Source: Pseudorhodobacter antarcticus
GTDB taxonomy: Bacteria > Pseudomonadota > Alphaproteobacteria > Rhodobacterales > Rhodobacteraceae
Assembly: GCA_945862465.1 (NCBI GenBank)
Contig: CAMAYO010000005.1
Location: forward strand, 1 to 64,000
Direction: 5' to 3'
Length of the DNA stretch: 64,000 nt
Below, one piece after another: positions 45,714 through 53,730 of this stretch. The notes below the pieces were generated by a model. That model worked only from the letters and a program-made list of their open reading frames with translations, did no database searches and was not told where the DNA came from. Both the position numbers and the translations under genes were made by a program. Position 1 is the first letter of the stretch, and each line of letters opens with the position of its first letter.

Positions 45714-47372
45714 ATGACCAACCGCGCAAACGCCGCGATTTATTACGCCACCGATGGCTACAAGCCCGAAGATAAGGGGATAAACGGCCGCCGTGTGGCG
45801 GGCGCAAGTTTTCTGCGCGGGTTCTTGCGCCATGCCGAGGTTGAAGAGTTTGTCTTTCTGACCAAGACCTTGGGCGAGATCAACGAGATCAAGCGATTTC
45901 ATGAAAAAACAAAGTTTCGCAAGCCCTTGCGGGTGGCAGGCCTTTTGAACCCGCAAGAGATTGCGCCTGTAGAGGTGCTTTACTACCCTGCTGCCAACAT
46001 CGCGTCAGAGGCATGGCGTCGGGCGCGATTTGGGGCGGGGGCTTGGGCTTTATGCGGGTTGACCCACACCACCTCCACCCCTGCGATCATGCAGGGGCTG
46101 TTTGATCTGCGCATGGCCCCTGTGATGGCGTGGGATGCGGTGATCTGCACCTCGCGCGCCGTGCAAGCCTCTGTGGCCACACAGATCGATCTGGTTGATG
46201 GCTATATCCGTCAAAGGTTTGGCACAGCGCCGCCGGCGCGGCCCATGCTTCCCGTCATTCCCTTGGGCGTGCATTGCCAAGACTTCGCCCGCAATGGCGC
46301 TGCGCGGGCCAGTTTGCGCGCGCAACTTGGCGCTGCCGAGACGGATGTGGTCTTTGCCACCATCGCGCGGCTTAACCCGCATGAAAAGTTCGACCCGCTT
46401 CCGATCTTTATCGCCATGCAGGCGGCGGTGGTCAATTTGCCCGCAGGTGTGAAAATGCACGTGGTTATGTGCGGGCAGTTTCGCCAACCCTATTCCCGTG
46501 ATGTGTTTGAAAAAGGCGCGGCCCGCCTGATGCCCGATGTGGGGTTTTTGTTGCTGGACGGCGCCAAGGCAGAAGATCGGCAACGCACCCTTTCAGGGGG
46601 CGATGTTTTCTTGTTTATGATCGACAATATTCAAGAAACTTTTGGACTTGCCCCGCTGGAAGGGATGGCTGCGGGCCTACCTGTTCTGGCTTCGGATTGG
46701 GATGGGTTGAAAGACACTGTGACAGCCGATTGCGGCTTGCGCGTTACATCGCGCTTGCTGGGGCCGCACCATATGGCCAATGAAAGCGCGCGATTGCAGG
46801 GAGGGATTGACAGCTTTCCGCAATATTCGGCCGCCGTCTCGGCGATGACGGAATTGGATATGGGCGATATGACCGCCAAGATCGTGGCCTTGGCCAGTCA
46901 TCCCGATTTGCGGGCGCGGTTGGGGGCAGGGGCCTTGGCACGGGCAAAAACCACCTATGATTGGGCTGCAGTGATCCCGCAGATGCAAGACCTTTGGGCC
47001 GAACAGGCCGCGCGCAAAGCTGCCAGCGCAAAAGTGGCCCCAATCCCCGCTTATGCCCTGCCCATCGCCCCCTCTCCGTCTTTGCTGTTTGCCAGCTACC
47101 CATCCGAGGTGGCGCGGTTAAGCGAGGAGCGGTTTATGGCCTTGGACCGCAGCGGCCAAATCGGGCTGCAAGATATGCTGGCTTTGCGCAATTATACGGC
47201 TTTGAACCATATCTTCGCCCCGCCCAACCGCATCGCGGCGGTTTACGATGCGGTGCAAGCCGGAGAGGAGACAGTGCAAGCCATCGCTGCGGCAACGAAA
47301 ACCTCTGCCATGGTGGTAGAGCGCTTGGTGATGTGGCTTTTGAAATACGATTTTATCCGGCGCATCACCTGA
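45714..47372 (+). CDS. glycosyltransferase family 1/4-like protein with C-terminal winged-helix-like extension
   Basis: VIPLGVHCQDF, FLFMIDNIQETFGLAPLEGMAAGLPVLASDWDGLKDTV (GT-B E-X7-E); C-terminal GEETVQAIAAATKTSAMVVERLVMWLLKYDFIRRI. Confidence 0.82.
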   Translation: MTNRANAAIYYATDGYKPEDKGINGRRVAGASFLRGFLRHAEVEEFVFLTKTLGEINEIKRFHEKTKFRKPLRVAGLLNPQEIAPVEVLYYPAANIASEAWRRARFGAGAWALCGLTHTTSTPAIMQGLFDLRMAPVMAWDAVICTSRAVQASVATQIDLVDGYIRQRFGTAPPARPMLPVIPLGVHCQDFARNGAARASLRAQLGAAETDVVFATIARLNPHEKFDPLPIFIAMQAAVVNLPAGVKMHVVMCGQFRQPYSRDVFEKGAARLMPDVGFLLLDGAKAEDRQRTLSGGDVFLFMIDNIQETFGLAPLEGMAAGLPVLASDWDGLKDTVTADCGLRVTSRLLGPHHMANESARLQGGIDSFPQYSAAVSAMTELDMGDMTAKIVALASHPDLRARLGAGALARAKTTYDWAAVIPQMQDLWAEQAARKAASAKVAPIPAYALPIAPSPSLLFASYPSEVARLSEERFMALDRSGQIGLQDMLALRNYTALNHIFAPPNRIAAVYDAVQAGEETVQAIAAATKTSAMVVERLVMWLLKYDFIRRIT

Positions 47373-47382
47373 TGCGTCCGGT

Positions 47383-48015
47383 CTATTCCTTGAAGTAGCG
47401 GCTGTCTTTGATCTGATCCCAAGCCCAGACAACTTGCTGCAAACGGTCTTCGTCAGACCTGTCGCCGCCGTTCATATCTGGGTGAAGGTCTTTGACCAAG
47501 CTTTTGTATTGTTTTCGGATTTCGGTTTTCGTCCAAGTGTCGCGCGCATCCATAATCTCTAGCGCTTTGCGCTCGGTCGGGGGCAATTTGCGGCTCGAGG
47601 TGCCGATGGGCTTGGCGTTGGTTGTGGCGGCTTTCTCGCCCAAGGCATCCAGCGGGTCGTTGATGCCCAGCCGCGCCCAAGACCGCCCGTCATCTTTGCG
47701 GCTAAAGGGGGTGGTTTCGCGTTCCCACAAGCGATCCTTATCCAGCAGCTTTTGAAACTCTTCGTCGGTGGCCGCGCCGAAGAAGTTCCATTTCAAATTA
47801 TACTCGCGCACATGGTCGCGGCAGAACCAAAAGAACTCGTTCAACAGCTCTGGCGACTTGGGCGCTCGGTAAGCCCCTTTTTCCTTGCAGGTCGGATAAT
47901 CACAGGTCTTGTTAGACATTTCAGACGCGCCCGACATGCCGCGCCGTCCGGTTTTGCGCTTGGCCTTGTCAGAGGACACGCGCAAATCAAATTCAAACGG
48001 GGGGCGACTGGTCAT
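47383..48015 (-). CDS. J-domain (DnaJ-like) protein
   Basis: IRKQYKSLVKDLHPDMNGGDRSDEDRLQQVVWAWDQIK (HPD). Confidence 0.9.
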   Translation of the reverse strand: MTSRPPFEFDLRVSSDKAKRKTGRRGMSGASEMSNKTCDYPTCKEKGAYRAPKSPELLNEFFWFCRDHVREYNLKWNFFGAATDEEFQKLLDKDRLWERETTPFSRKDDGRSWARLGINDPLDALGEKAATTNAKPIGTSSRKLPPTERKALEIMDARDTWTKTEIRKQYKSLVKDLHPDMNGGDRSDEDRLQQVVWAWDQIKDSRYFKE

Positions 48016-48080
48016 CGATAGGCCTTTCCGACTCAAGCACGCAAGAATAGGGCATTTGGTGGCAGATTGAAGGGGGAGAA

Positions 48081-48338
48081 ATGAAAATGGCGATAAAGGA
48101 TGAGATTGAGGCCCGTTTGCTTGCAGCTTTTGCGGTGAGCGAGTTGGCAGTGGTCAACGAAAGCCACCGTCATGCGGGCCACGGCGGCGATGATGGATCG
48201 GGCGAAAGCCACTTTGCCGTCAAAATCCGCGCGCCAGAGTTTGCTGCTATGGGGCGGCTGGCCCGCCACCGCGCTGTGCAAGCGGCTTTGGGCGATTTGA
48301 ACACGCGCGTCCATGCCTTGGCCTTGGATATCGGCTGA
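48081..48338 (+). CDS. BolA family protein
   Basis: IEARLLAAFAVSELAVVNESHRHAGH...ESHFAVKIRAPEFAAMGRLARHRAVQAAL. Confidence 0.92.
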   Translation: MKMAIKDEIEARLLAAFAVSELAVVNESHRHAGHGGDDGSGESHFAVKIRAPEFAAMGRLARHRAVQAALGDLNTRVHALALDIG

Positions 48339-48471
48339 TGGGTTGGGATGTTGCCCAAAATTCGTGCAAGTTTGCGCACTTGTCGGCTGTTTTGCGCCCA
48401 AGGGTGAAATCTGCGCTTTTCTTGGGGCTGCGGCGTGCTAGATTTCTCGTTCAGATAGGTAAGGGGGCCAA

Positions 48472-48618
48472 ATGCTAAAGACATTCTTTTTGCGCGCAGT
48501 TGATCTTTTCAAAGACATCGCCGTGGCCCTTCAAACCTTTGCCGCGCCTGCGCCTAAACTCATCCCCATTCGGGTTGAGGTGCAGTCCAAGCCCCAGCGC
48601 TGCAAAACCCGCCGCTGA
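48472..48618 (+). CDS. putative small protein (48 aa), unknown function
   Basis: MLKTFFLRAVDLFKDIAVALQTFAAPAPKLIPIRVEVQSKPQRCKTRR*; purine-rich SD-like AAGGGGG upstream, terminator right after; below the ORF-track size cutoff. Confidence 0.5.
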   Translation: MLKTFFLRAVDLFKDIAVALQTFAAPAPKLIPIRVEVQSKPQRCKTRR

Positions 48619-48634
48619 TCCGCTTTAGCCTATG

Positions 48635-48675
48635 AAACGACAAAGCCCGAAGCAGTGCTTCGGGCTTTGTCGTTT
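48635..48675. terminator. bidirectional terminator, perfect 20-bp inverted repeat
   Basis: AAACGACAAAGCCCGAAGCA-g-TGCTTCGGGCTTTGTCGTTT. Confidence 0.88.
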
Positions 48676-48681
48676 GCAGGT

Positions 48682-48841
48682 GGCGGGCCCGCAGCGGCCG
48701 TGGAGACGGAGTTTTCCCGAGAGCCAGAGGTCTCAGGTGGGTGCCAGGTAGCAAGACCAGGATCTTGCCAGAGCCAGCCCCCATTTGCTTGCTTATCGGC
48801 CACTGGAAAAGGTGCCTCGCACGAGAAGAGCAGAACCCGCC
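48682..48841 (-). ncRNA. structured non-coding RNA candidate, about 160 nt, possibly 6S RNA (ssrS)-like
   Basis: Ends GGCGGG/CCCGCC pair; internal TTTTCC/GGAAAA and GGCAAGA-TCCTGG-TCTTGCT stems give a rod-like fold; promoter TTGCTT-17 bp-TATCTA just upstream on minus strand; terminator downstream. Confidence 0.6.
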
Positions 48842-48847
48842 AAGGCC

Positions 48848-48876
48848 TAGATAGGCGCAGGGCAGGGGCAAAGCAA
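48848..48876 (-). promoter_or_regulatory. sigma70-type promoter for the minus-strand ncRNA
   Basis: Minus strand TTGCTT (48871-48876), 17-bp spacer, TATCTA (48848-48853). Confidence 0.6.
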
Positions 48877-48888
48877 GGCTTGCCGGAT

Positions 48889-48903
48889 GTTCACCTTTAG
48901 TTC
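48889..48903. promoter_or_regulatory. LexA (SOS) box upstream of mmcB
   Basis: GTTC-ACCTTTA-GTTC, 7-nt spacer. Confidence 0.7.
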
Positions 48904-48911
48904 ATATTCGC

Positions 48912-49388
48912 GTGATGAGCCCCTTTGATCATCAAACTAACAAGACCCTACCGCCCTTGCCCGGACAAAGGCTGGCGCGGGGGGTGGCGCGCGCTTTGCG
49001 GGGTTTGGATTTTGTCACGCTGGAAGAGATGATCCCCACGTCGGGTCTGCGAGTCGATCTGATGGCCCTTGGACCAAAAGGCGAGGTTTGGGTGATCGAA
49101 TGCAAATCTGGCCCAGCAGATTTTCGCGCCGATCAGAAATGGAAGGGCTATTTAGAGTTTTGCGATCGCTTCTTTTGGGCGGTGGATGCCGATTTTCCAA
49201 CCGATATGCTGCCAGCCGAAACAGGGCTTATCTTGGCCGATGCCTATGACGCCGAAATCATCCGCATGGGCCCGCAAACGCCTTTGGCAGCCGCGCGACG
49301 CAAGGCGATGCTGCAAAGGTTTGCCCGCCAAGCCGCTTTGCGATTGCAAAACCATCGAGATCCAGGCGTTGCTGCCCTGATCGGTTGA
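48912..49388 (+). CDS. mmcB: MmcB family DNA repair protein
   Basis: LGPKGEVWVIECKSGPADFRADQKWKGYLEFCDRFFWAVDADFP nuclease-like E-C-K motif; family recognised. Confidence 0.88.
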   Translation: MMSPFDHQTNKTLPPLPGQRLARGVARALRGLDFVTLEEMIPTSGLRVDLMALGPKGEVWVIECKSGPADFRADQKWKGYLEFCDRFFWAVDADFPTDMLPAETGLILADAYDAEIIRMGPQTPLAAARRKAMLQRFARQAALRLQNHRDPGVAALIG

Positions 49389-49393
49389 TCTGT

Positions 49394-49609
49394 TTACTTC
49401 TTCCTGCGCGGTCCCGCACCCTGACCCATGGCGCGCACAGCCTCTGCCGCTGCGCGCAGCTCTTCAGCGATGTCCAGCGCCTCTTCCGGGTCGAAATCCA
49501 TCGGCAATTCGGTGCCGTCATCAGCCTCGATATAGATGCGCACCATGCCCTGATCGGTCGGGCCAATTTGAATGTTGGCGGACACGTCGCTTTGCTTGTC
49601 GATCCCCAT
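49394..49609 (-). CDS. conserved hypothetical protein (DUF6324-like)
   Basis: MGIDKQSDVSANIQIGPTDQGMVRIYIEADDGTELPMDFDPEEALDIAEELRAAAEAVR. Confidence 0.7.
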   Translation of the reverse strand: MGIDKQSDVSANIQIGPTDQGMVRIYIEADDGTELPMDFDPEEALDIAEELRAAAEAVRAMGQGAGPRRKK

Positions 49610-49744
49610 GATCCCCCCCGGTTTGCTGTTTACCCGTCTGCGTGAGACATAGGATTCTGTCAACACTTGCCGCAATTATGACCATATATTGGGCATAATC
49701 AGGCGCAAAACACCATTAAATGTAATCTTTAGTGTCAATTTTAT

Positions 49745-49857
49745 GAAACTATGGGATAGTTTCTTGGAATGTGCTTGACTGAGCGGAATCTTGCTCATCA
49801 TATACGAGTGCGAGCAAATTGAGCAAATTCTCGCAAAGCTGCCCAAGAATTGGGCAG
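49745..49857 (+). promoter_or_regulatory. multi-hairpin leader upstream of small membrane protein gene
   Basis: GAAACTATgggATAGTTTC; TGAGC..GCTCA; TGCGAG..CTCGCA; CTGCCCAAgaaTTGGGCAG. Confidence 0.5.
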
Positions 49858-49880
49858 AGTAACAATGTTGGAGGTATCCT

Positions 49881-50105
49881 ATGAATATCGACGCTGTACG
49901 TAAAATCATCCGTAGCATCACCGAACTCGGCATGGGCCTGTTGGCTCTGGCGATTGTCGCTTCCTTGTTGGTTGGCCAATCGAACATGTCCTTCTTGGGC
50001 GATGTTGTCGGCAACGTGACCAGCCTTGTTCAAACGCTTGGCAGCGCTGGCCTGGCTGGCCTGATCTCGCTGGGCGTTGTCGTCTGGCTGATCCAGAACA
50101 AGTAA
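49881..50105 (+). CDS. small (74 aa) integral membrane protein, unknown function
   Basis: MNIDAVRKIIRSITELGMGLLALAIVASLLVGQ...; SD TTGGAGG upstream. Confidence 0.75.
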   Translation: MNIDAVRKIIRSITELGMGLLALAIVASLLVGQSNMSFLGDVVGNVTSLVQTLGSAGLAGLISLGVVVWLIQNK

Positions 50106-50111
50106 GAGTTA

Positions 50112-50372
50112 ATGACACCGCCCCCCGCAGTGGAGAAAGTGCTGAACTGGCTAAGTTGGCTGATCACCTTGTGTATGAAGGTCGTTGAAGCAGGCTTTGT
50201 TTTGGTTCTGTTGAGTGTGCTTCTCTATATTCTGTTGGGGGCGGATGCCGGCCTTTATGTTGGGTCCATTGTGATCAACGTGAAGATGTTGATCTATGCC
50301 CTTACGCCGCAAGCCGTGGTTGGTATTGCAATCGTGTTGACCTTGGGATGGATCGCCAAGCGCCCGCGTTAG
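50112..50372 (+). CDS. small (86 aa) integral membrane protein, apparent paralog of the upstream gene
   Basis: MTPPPAVEKVLNWLSWLITLCMKVVEAGFVLVLLSVLLYILLGAD...; starts 6 nt after the previous stop. Confidence 0.75.
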   Translation: MTPPPAVEKVLNWLSWLITLCMKVVEAGFVLVLLSVLLYILLGADAGLYVGSIVINVKMLIYALTPQAVVGIAIVLTLGWIAKRPR

Positions 50373-50453
50373 GGATTGGTGATTTTCCGGGTTGACCCCC
50401 CAAGCCTAAGCCCATAAATCACCCCCACTGCACAGGCTGTGCGGTGTTGATGT

Positions 50454-50530
50454 GCCGCTTTAGCTCAGTTGGTTAGAGCGCTAGATTGTGGATCTAGAGG
50501 TCTCCCGTTCAAGCCGGGAAAGCGGTACCA
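50454..50530 (+). tRNA. tRNA-His (GTG anticodon), CCA encoded
   Basis: Cloverleaf: GCCGCTT/AAGCGGT acceptor, TAGCTCAGTTGGTTAGAGC D-arm, CTAGATTGTGGATCTAG anticodon arm, GTTCAAG T-loop. Confidence 0.96.
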
Positions 50531-50561
50531 TCACCCTTCCAAAACTTATGCGATTAGGGGG

Positions 50562-51941
50562 TCAAAGACCTTCGCGCACCACAGTTTCCACCATGGCGAC
50601 ATCTTGCGCCGTGCAGTCAAACTGTCCGACCTGCACCCGTATCACAAAGCGCCCCTGATGGCGGGTTTGGGTTAGATAAATGCGGCCCTCGTCGTTGATG
50701 CGCGTCAGCAGCGCCTCGGTTTTGGCATCATCTTCCAAGGCAAAGGTGAACAGCGACAGCGCGGGTTGGGTGACAATCTCGACCCCTTTCAGTTTGCTTA
50801 ACGCCACCGCCAAATCCTGCGCCCAAGTCACATGGTTGCGGATGCGGACGCGCAAACCCTCTAGCCCATAGGCGCGCAGGGTGAACCACAGTTTCAGCGC
50901 GCGAAAGCGCCGGCCCAAGGGCACGGTCCATTCGTTGAAATTCACCACCTCTTCGCGCCCCGCTGTTTCCAGATAGGTCGGGCGCAGGCCAAGGGTTTTC
51001 ACCTGCGGCCCCGGATCGCGCAGGAATTGCACGGCACAGTCAAACTGCGCGCCAAGCCATTTGTGCGGGTTAAAGACGATGCTATCTGCACCCTCGACCC
51101 CCGCCCAAAGGCTGCGAAATTCGGGGCAGATCATGGCAGACCCTGCCCAAGCCGCATCGACATGCACGGGCAGATCGTGGGCCTTGGCCACCGCGATGCA
51201 ATCCCCGATCCGGTCAAATGCCCCGACCGAGGTGCCACCGGCACACAGCACCACCCCCGCTGGCACAAACCCTGCGGCAAGGTCGGCGGCGATGGCGGCG
51301 TGCAGGGCTTCGGGCACCATCGATAGGCTGGCATCGGTGGCAATTTTGACCAGATTCTCCTGCCCGATCCCTGCAATGCGCACCGCCTTATCGACCGAGG
51401 AATGGGTTTGATCGCTGGCATAAATCCGCAACCGCGGCTGGCCGTGAAGGCCCTGTGTCAGCCCCGCCCAAGCCAATGCCTGCTCGCGCATGGTTAAAAT
51501 GGCCGAGAGGGTGGCAGTTGTGGCGCTGTCGTGAATGGTGCCCGTGAAATCCTGTGGCAAGCCCAAAGACTGGCGCAGCCAATCGACCATAACCTGCTCA
51601 ATCTCTGTCACGGCGGGCGAGGTTTGCCACAGCATCCCTTGGGCCGCGATGGCATTGGCCAATTGCTCTGCGAGCATGGAAGCGGGCGAGGCATTTGCCG
51701 GAAAATAAGCGAAAAAGCGCGGGTGTTGCCAATGGGTTAGGCCAGGGGGCACGATGCGGTCAAAATCGGCAAAGATGGTTTCCATCGGCTCGGCCACCTC
51801 TGGCGGCGAGACGGGCAATTGCCGCGCGATGGCCCCCGGAACCAGCGGCGCGCGCACCGGCCGATCGCGCAGATTTGCATGATAGTCATGCGCCCAATCC
51901 GCCGCGCGTTTGGACCAGTGGCGCAGATCATCGTGGTTCAT
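50562..51941 (-). CDS. pyridoxal-dependent (aromatic-L-amino-acid type) decarboxylase
   Basis: THWQHPRFFAYFPANASPASMLAEQL; HVDAAWAGSAMICPEFR; FNPHKWLGAQFDC. Confidence 0.93.
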   Translation of the reverse strand: MNHDDLRHWSKRAADWAHDYHANLRDRPVRAPLVPGAIARQLPVSPPEVAEPMETIFADFDRIVPPGLTHWQHPRFFAYFPANASPASMLAEQLANAIAAQGMLWQTSPAVTEIEQVMVDWLRQSLGLPQDFTGTIHDSATTATLSAILTMREQALAWAGLTQGLHGQPRLRIYASDQTHSSVDKAVRIAGIGQENLVKIATDASLSMVPEALHAAIAADLAAGFVPAGVVLCAGGTSVGAFDRIGDCIAVAKAHDLPVHVDAAWAGSAMICPEFRSLWAGVEGADSIVFNPHKWLGAQFDCAVQFLRDPGPQVKTLGLRPTYLETAGREEVVNFNEWTVPLGRRFRALKLWFTLRAYGLEGLRVRIRNHVTWAQDLAVALSKLKGVEIVTQPALSLFTFALEDDAKTEALLTRINDEGRIYLTQTRHQGRFVIRVQVGQFDCTAQDVAMVETVVREGL

Positions 51942-52202
51942 GGCATGGTCCTTGGTGATGACTTTATGGGCCGATCAAGGCAGAGGCCGGATGCCTTGGC
52001 AAGGGTTGCCAACACCCGCCACGCAGTCGTGAACTTTCCCCTTGGTTTCATGCGGTCTTTTCGCTAAAAGCCCCCCATGACGCGCAAAAGCCCCATCTCT
52101 ACCGCTTGCATTACCGGCTGACTTTGTCAGGCGGGCCCGTCATTTCGTCCTTCAGAACGAAAAGGTCCGCCCGATAAGGGTTTAAGGACGTTTGGAGGGA
52201 CC

Positions 52203-53651
52203 ATGACCACGATCCAGTTGCACAACACAGCCACGCGGACGAAAGAGGTTTTCGCCCCGATTGATCCTTTGAATGTGCGCATGTATGTCTGCGGCCCCAC
52301 CGTCTATGACCGCGCCCATCTGGGCAACGCACGCCCAGTGGTGGTGTTTGACGTGCTGTTTCGCCTGCTGCGCCATGTGTATGGGGCGGATCATGTGACT
52401 TATGCGCGCAACTTCACTGATGTGGATGACAAGATCAACGCCACCGCCCAAGCCCGCAAAGCCGCAGGCGATGCGCGCCCGCTGGAAGTGCTGATCCGCG
52501 AGCGGACCGAAGAAACCATCGCTTGGTATCACGCCGATATGGACGCCTTGGGCGCTTTGCGCCCTACGTTGGAACCGCGCGCCACAGACTTTATCGCCCA
52601 GATGATCGCGATGATCCAAAGCTTGGTTGCAAGCGGCCACGCCTATGCCAAAGACGGCCATGTGCTGTTTCGGGTGCGGTCCTATGCCGCTTACGGCGCG
52701 CTGTCAGGCCGGTCGGTCGATGACATGATCGCGGGCGCACGGGTTGAAATTGCGCCCTTTAAAGAAGACGCGATGGATTTTGTGTTGTGGAAACCCTCTG
52801 ACGCTGATTTGCCCGGCTGGGACAGCCCATGGGGGCGTGGGCGTCCGGGGTGGCATATCGAATGCTCGGCCATGAGCCATGAGCTGCTAGGTGCTGCTTT
52901 TGACATTCACGGCGGCGGCTTGGATTTGCAGTTCCCCCACCACGAAAACGAAATCGCCCAAAGCCACTGCGCCCACCCGCAAGCGGGCTTTGCCAAGGTC
53001 TGGATGCACAACGAGATGTTGCAGGTTGAGGGCAAGAAGATGTCCAAAAGCTTGGGCAATTTCTTCACCGTGCGTGATTTGTTGGACAAGGGCGTTCCGG
53101 GCGAAGTGATGCGCCTTGTGTTTTTGGGCACGCATTACAGCAAGCCGATGGACTGGACGGCCGAGAAAGCCGCCCAAGCCGAAGCGATGCTGCGCGAGTG
53201 CATAGACATTCTTGACCAATGGGCCGAAAGCACTGACTCTAATGGCCCCGCAAAATATATGAAGCGAGAACCGTCAACACAGATCGTGAAAGCGATTGCT
53301 GATGACTTAAACACCTCCCGTGCACTTACGGAATTGAGAAAAGTGATTCAAAGTGCTAAATACAATCCATGGTTGTTCGGTGATCAATTGTTTGTTGATT
53401 TGGAATTTTTAGGTTTTATGGAACGCCATTGGTCGCAATGGTTTACAGACTTTTCAGCTTTCCTGCAGCCCTTCAAGGACAAGATGACTAAATTGCGCAG
53501 CGAGGCAATGGTGACAAAAAACTTCGCGGCTGTTGATGGGTTAAAAGCCGAATTGTTAGTCGGGCAGGTAGAAGTACGCATCGGTAAAAGTGGGATAGAT
53601 TTGGTGCCAGGACCAGGTTTTGATCCCAAAAACCTTAAGGTAAATGAATGA
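52203..53651 (+). CDS. cysS: cysteinyl-tRNA synthetase
   Basis: [57 protein letters not shown]. Confidence 0.97.
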   Translation: MTTIQLHNTATRTKEVFAPIDPLNVRMYVCGPTVYDRAHLGNARPVVVFDVLFRLLRHVYGADHVTYARNFTDVDDKINATAQARKAAGDARPLEVLIRERTEETIAWYHADMDALGALRPTLEPRATDFIAQMIAMIQSLVASGHAYAKDGHVLFRVRSYAAYGALSGRSVDDMIAGARVEIAPFKEDAMDFVLWKPSDADLPGWDSPWGRGRPGWHIECSAMSHELLGAAFDIHGGGLDLQFPHHENEIAQSHCAHPQAGFAKVWMHNEMLQVEGKKMSKSLGNFFTVRDLLDKGVPGEVMRLVFLGTHYSKPMDWTAEKAAQAEAMLRECIDILDQWAESTDSNGPAKYMKREPSTQIVKAIADDLNTSRALTELRKVIQSAKYNPWLFGDQLFVDLEFLGFMERHWSQWFTDFSAFLQPFKDKMTKLRSEAMVTKNFAAVDGLKAELLVGQVEVRIGKSGIDLVPGPGFDPKNLKVNE

Positions 53652-53654
53652 GTT

Positions 53655-53676
53655 GTTTTGCGCAGAAAAATCGGGT
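53655..53676. repeat. degenerate/half copy of the GATTTTTC-NNN-GAAAAATC palindrome
   Basis: TTTTGCGCAGAAAAATCGGG; shares CGCAGAAAAATCGGG with 21747-21761. Confidence 0.6.
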
Positions 53677-53730
53677 TGCGCTGGTTGCCAGCCAAGATGA
53701 GTATTTCGGCCAAGATGAAGGGGTAAGGAC

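Noticed and set aside
48682-48841. SRP 4.5S RNA, tmRNA or RNase P RNA as identity of the ncRNA
   Set aside because: No GGAAGG/AGCAGCC SRP loop, no tRNA-like end or tag ORF, no GAGGAAAGUCCGGGC RNase P core
48655-48900. Overlapping ORFs (48560..48871 minus, 48655..48900 plus) over the ncRNA locus
   Set aside because: Low-quality proteins with no SD; the promoter/structure/terminator layout fits an RNA gene better
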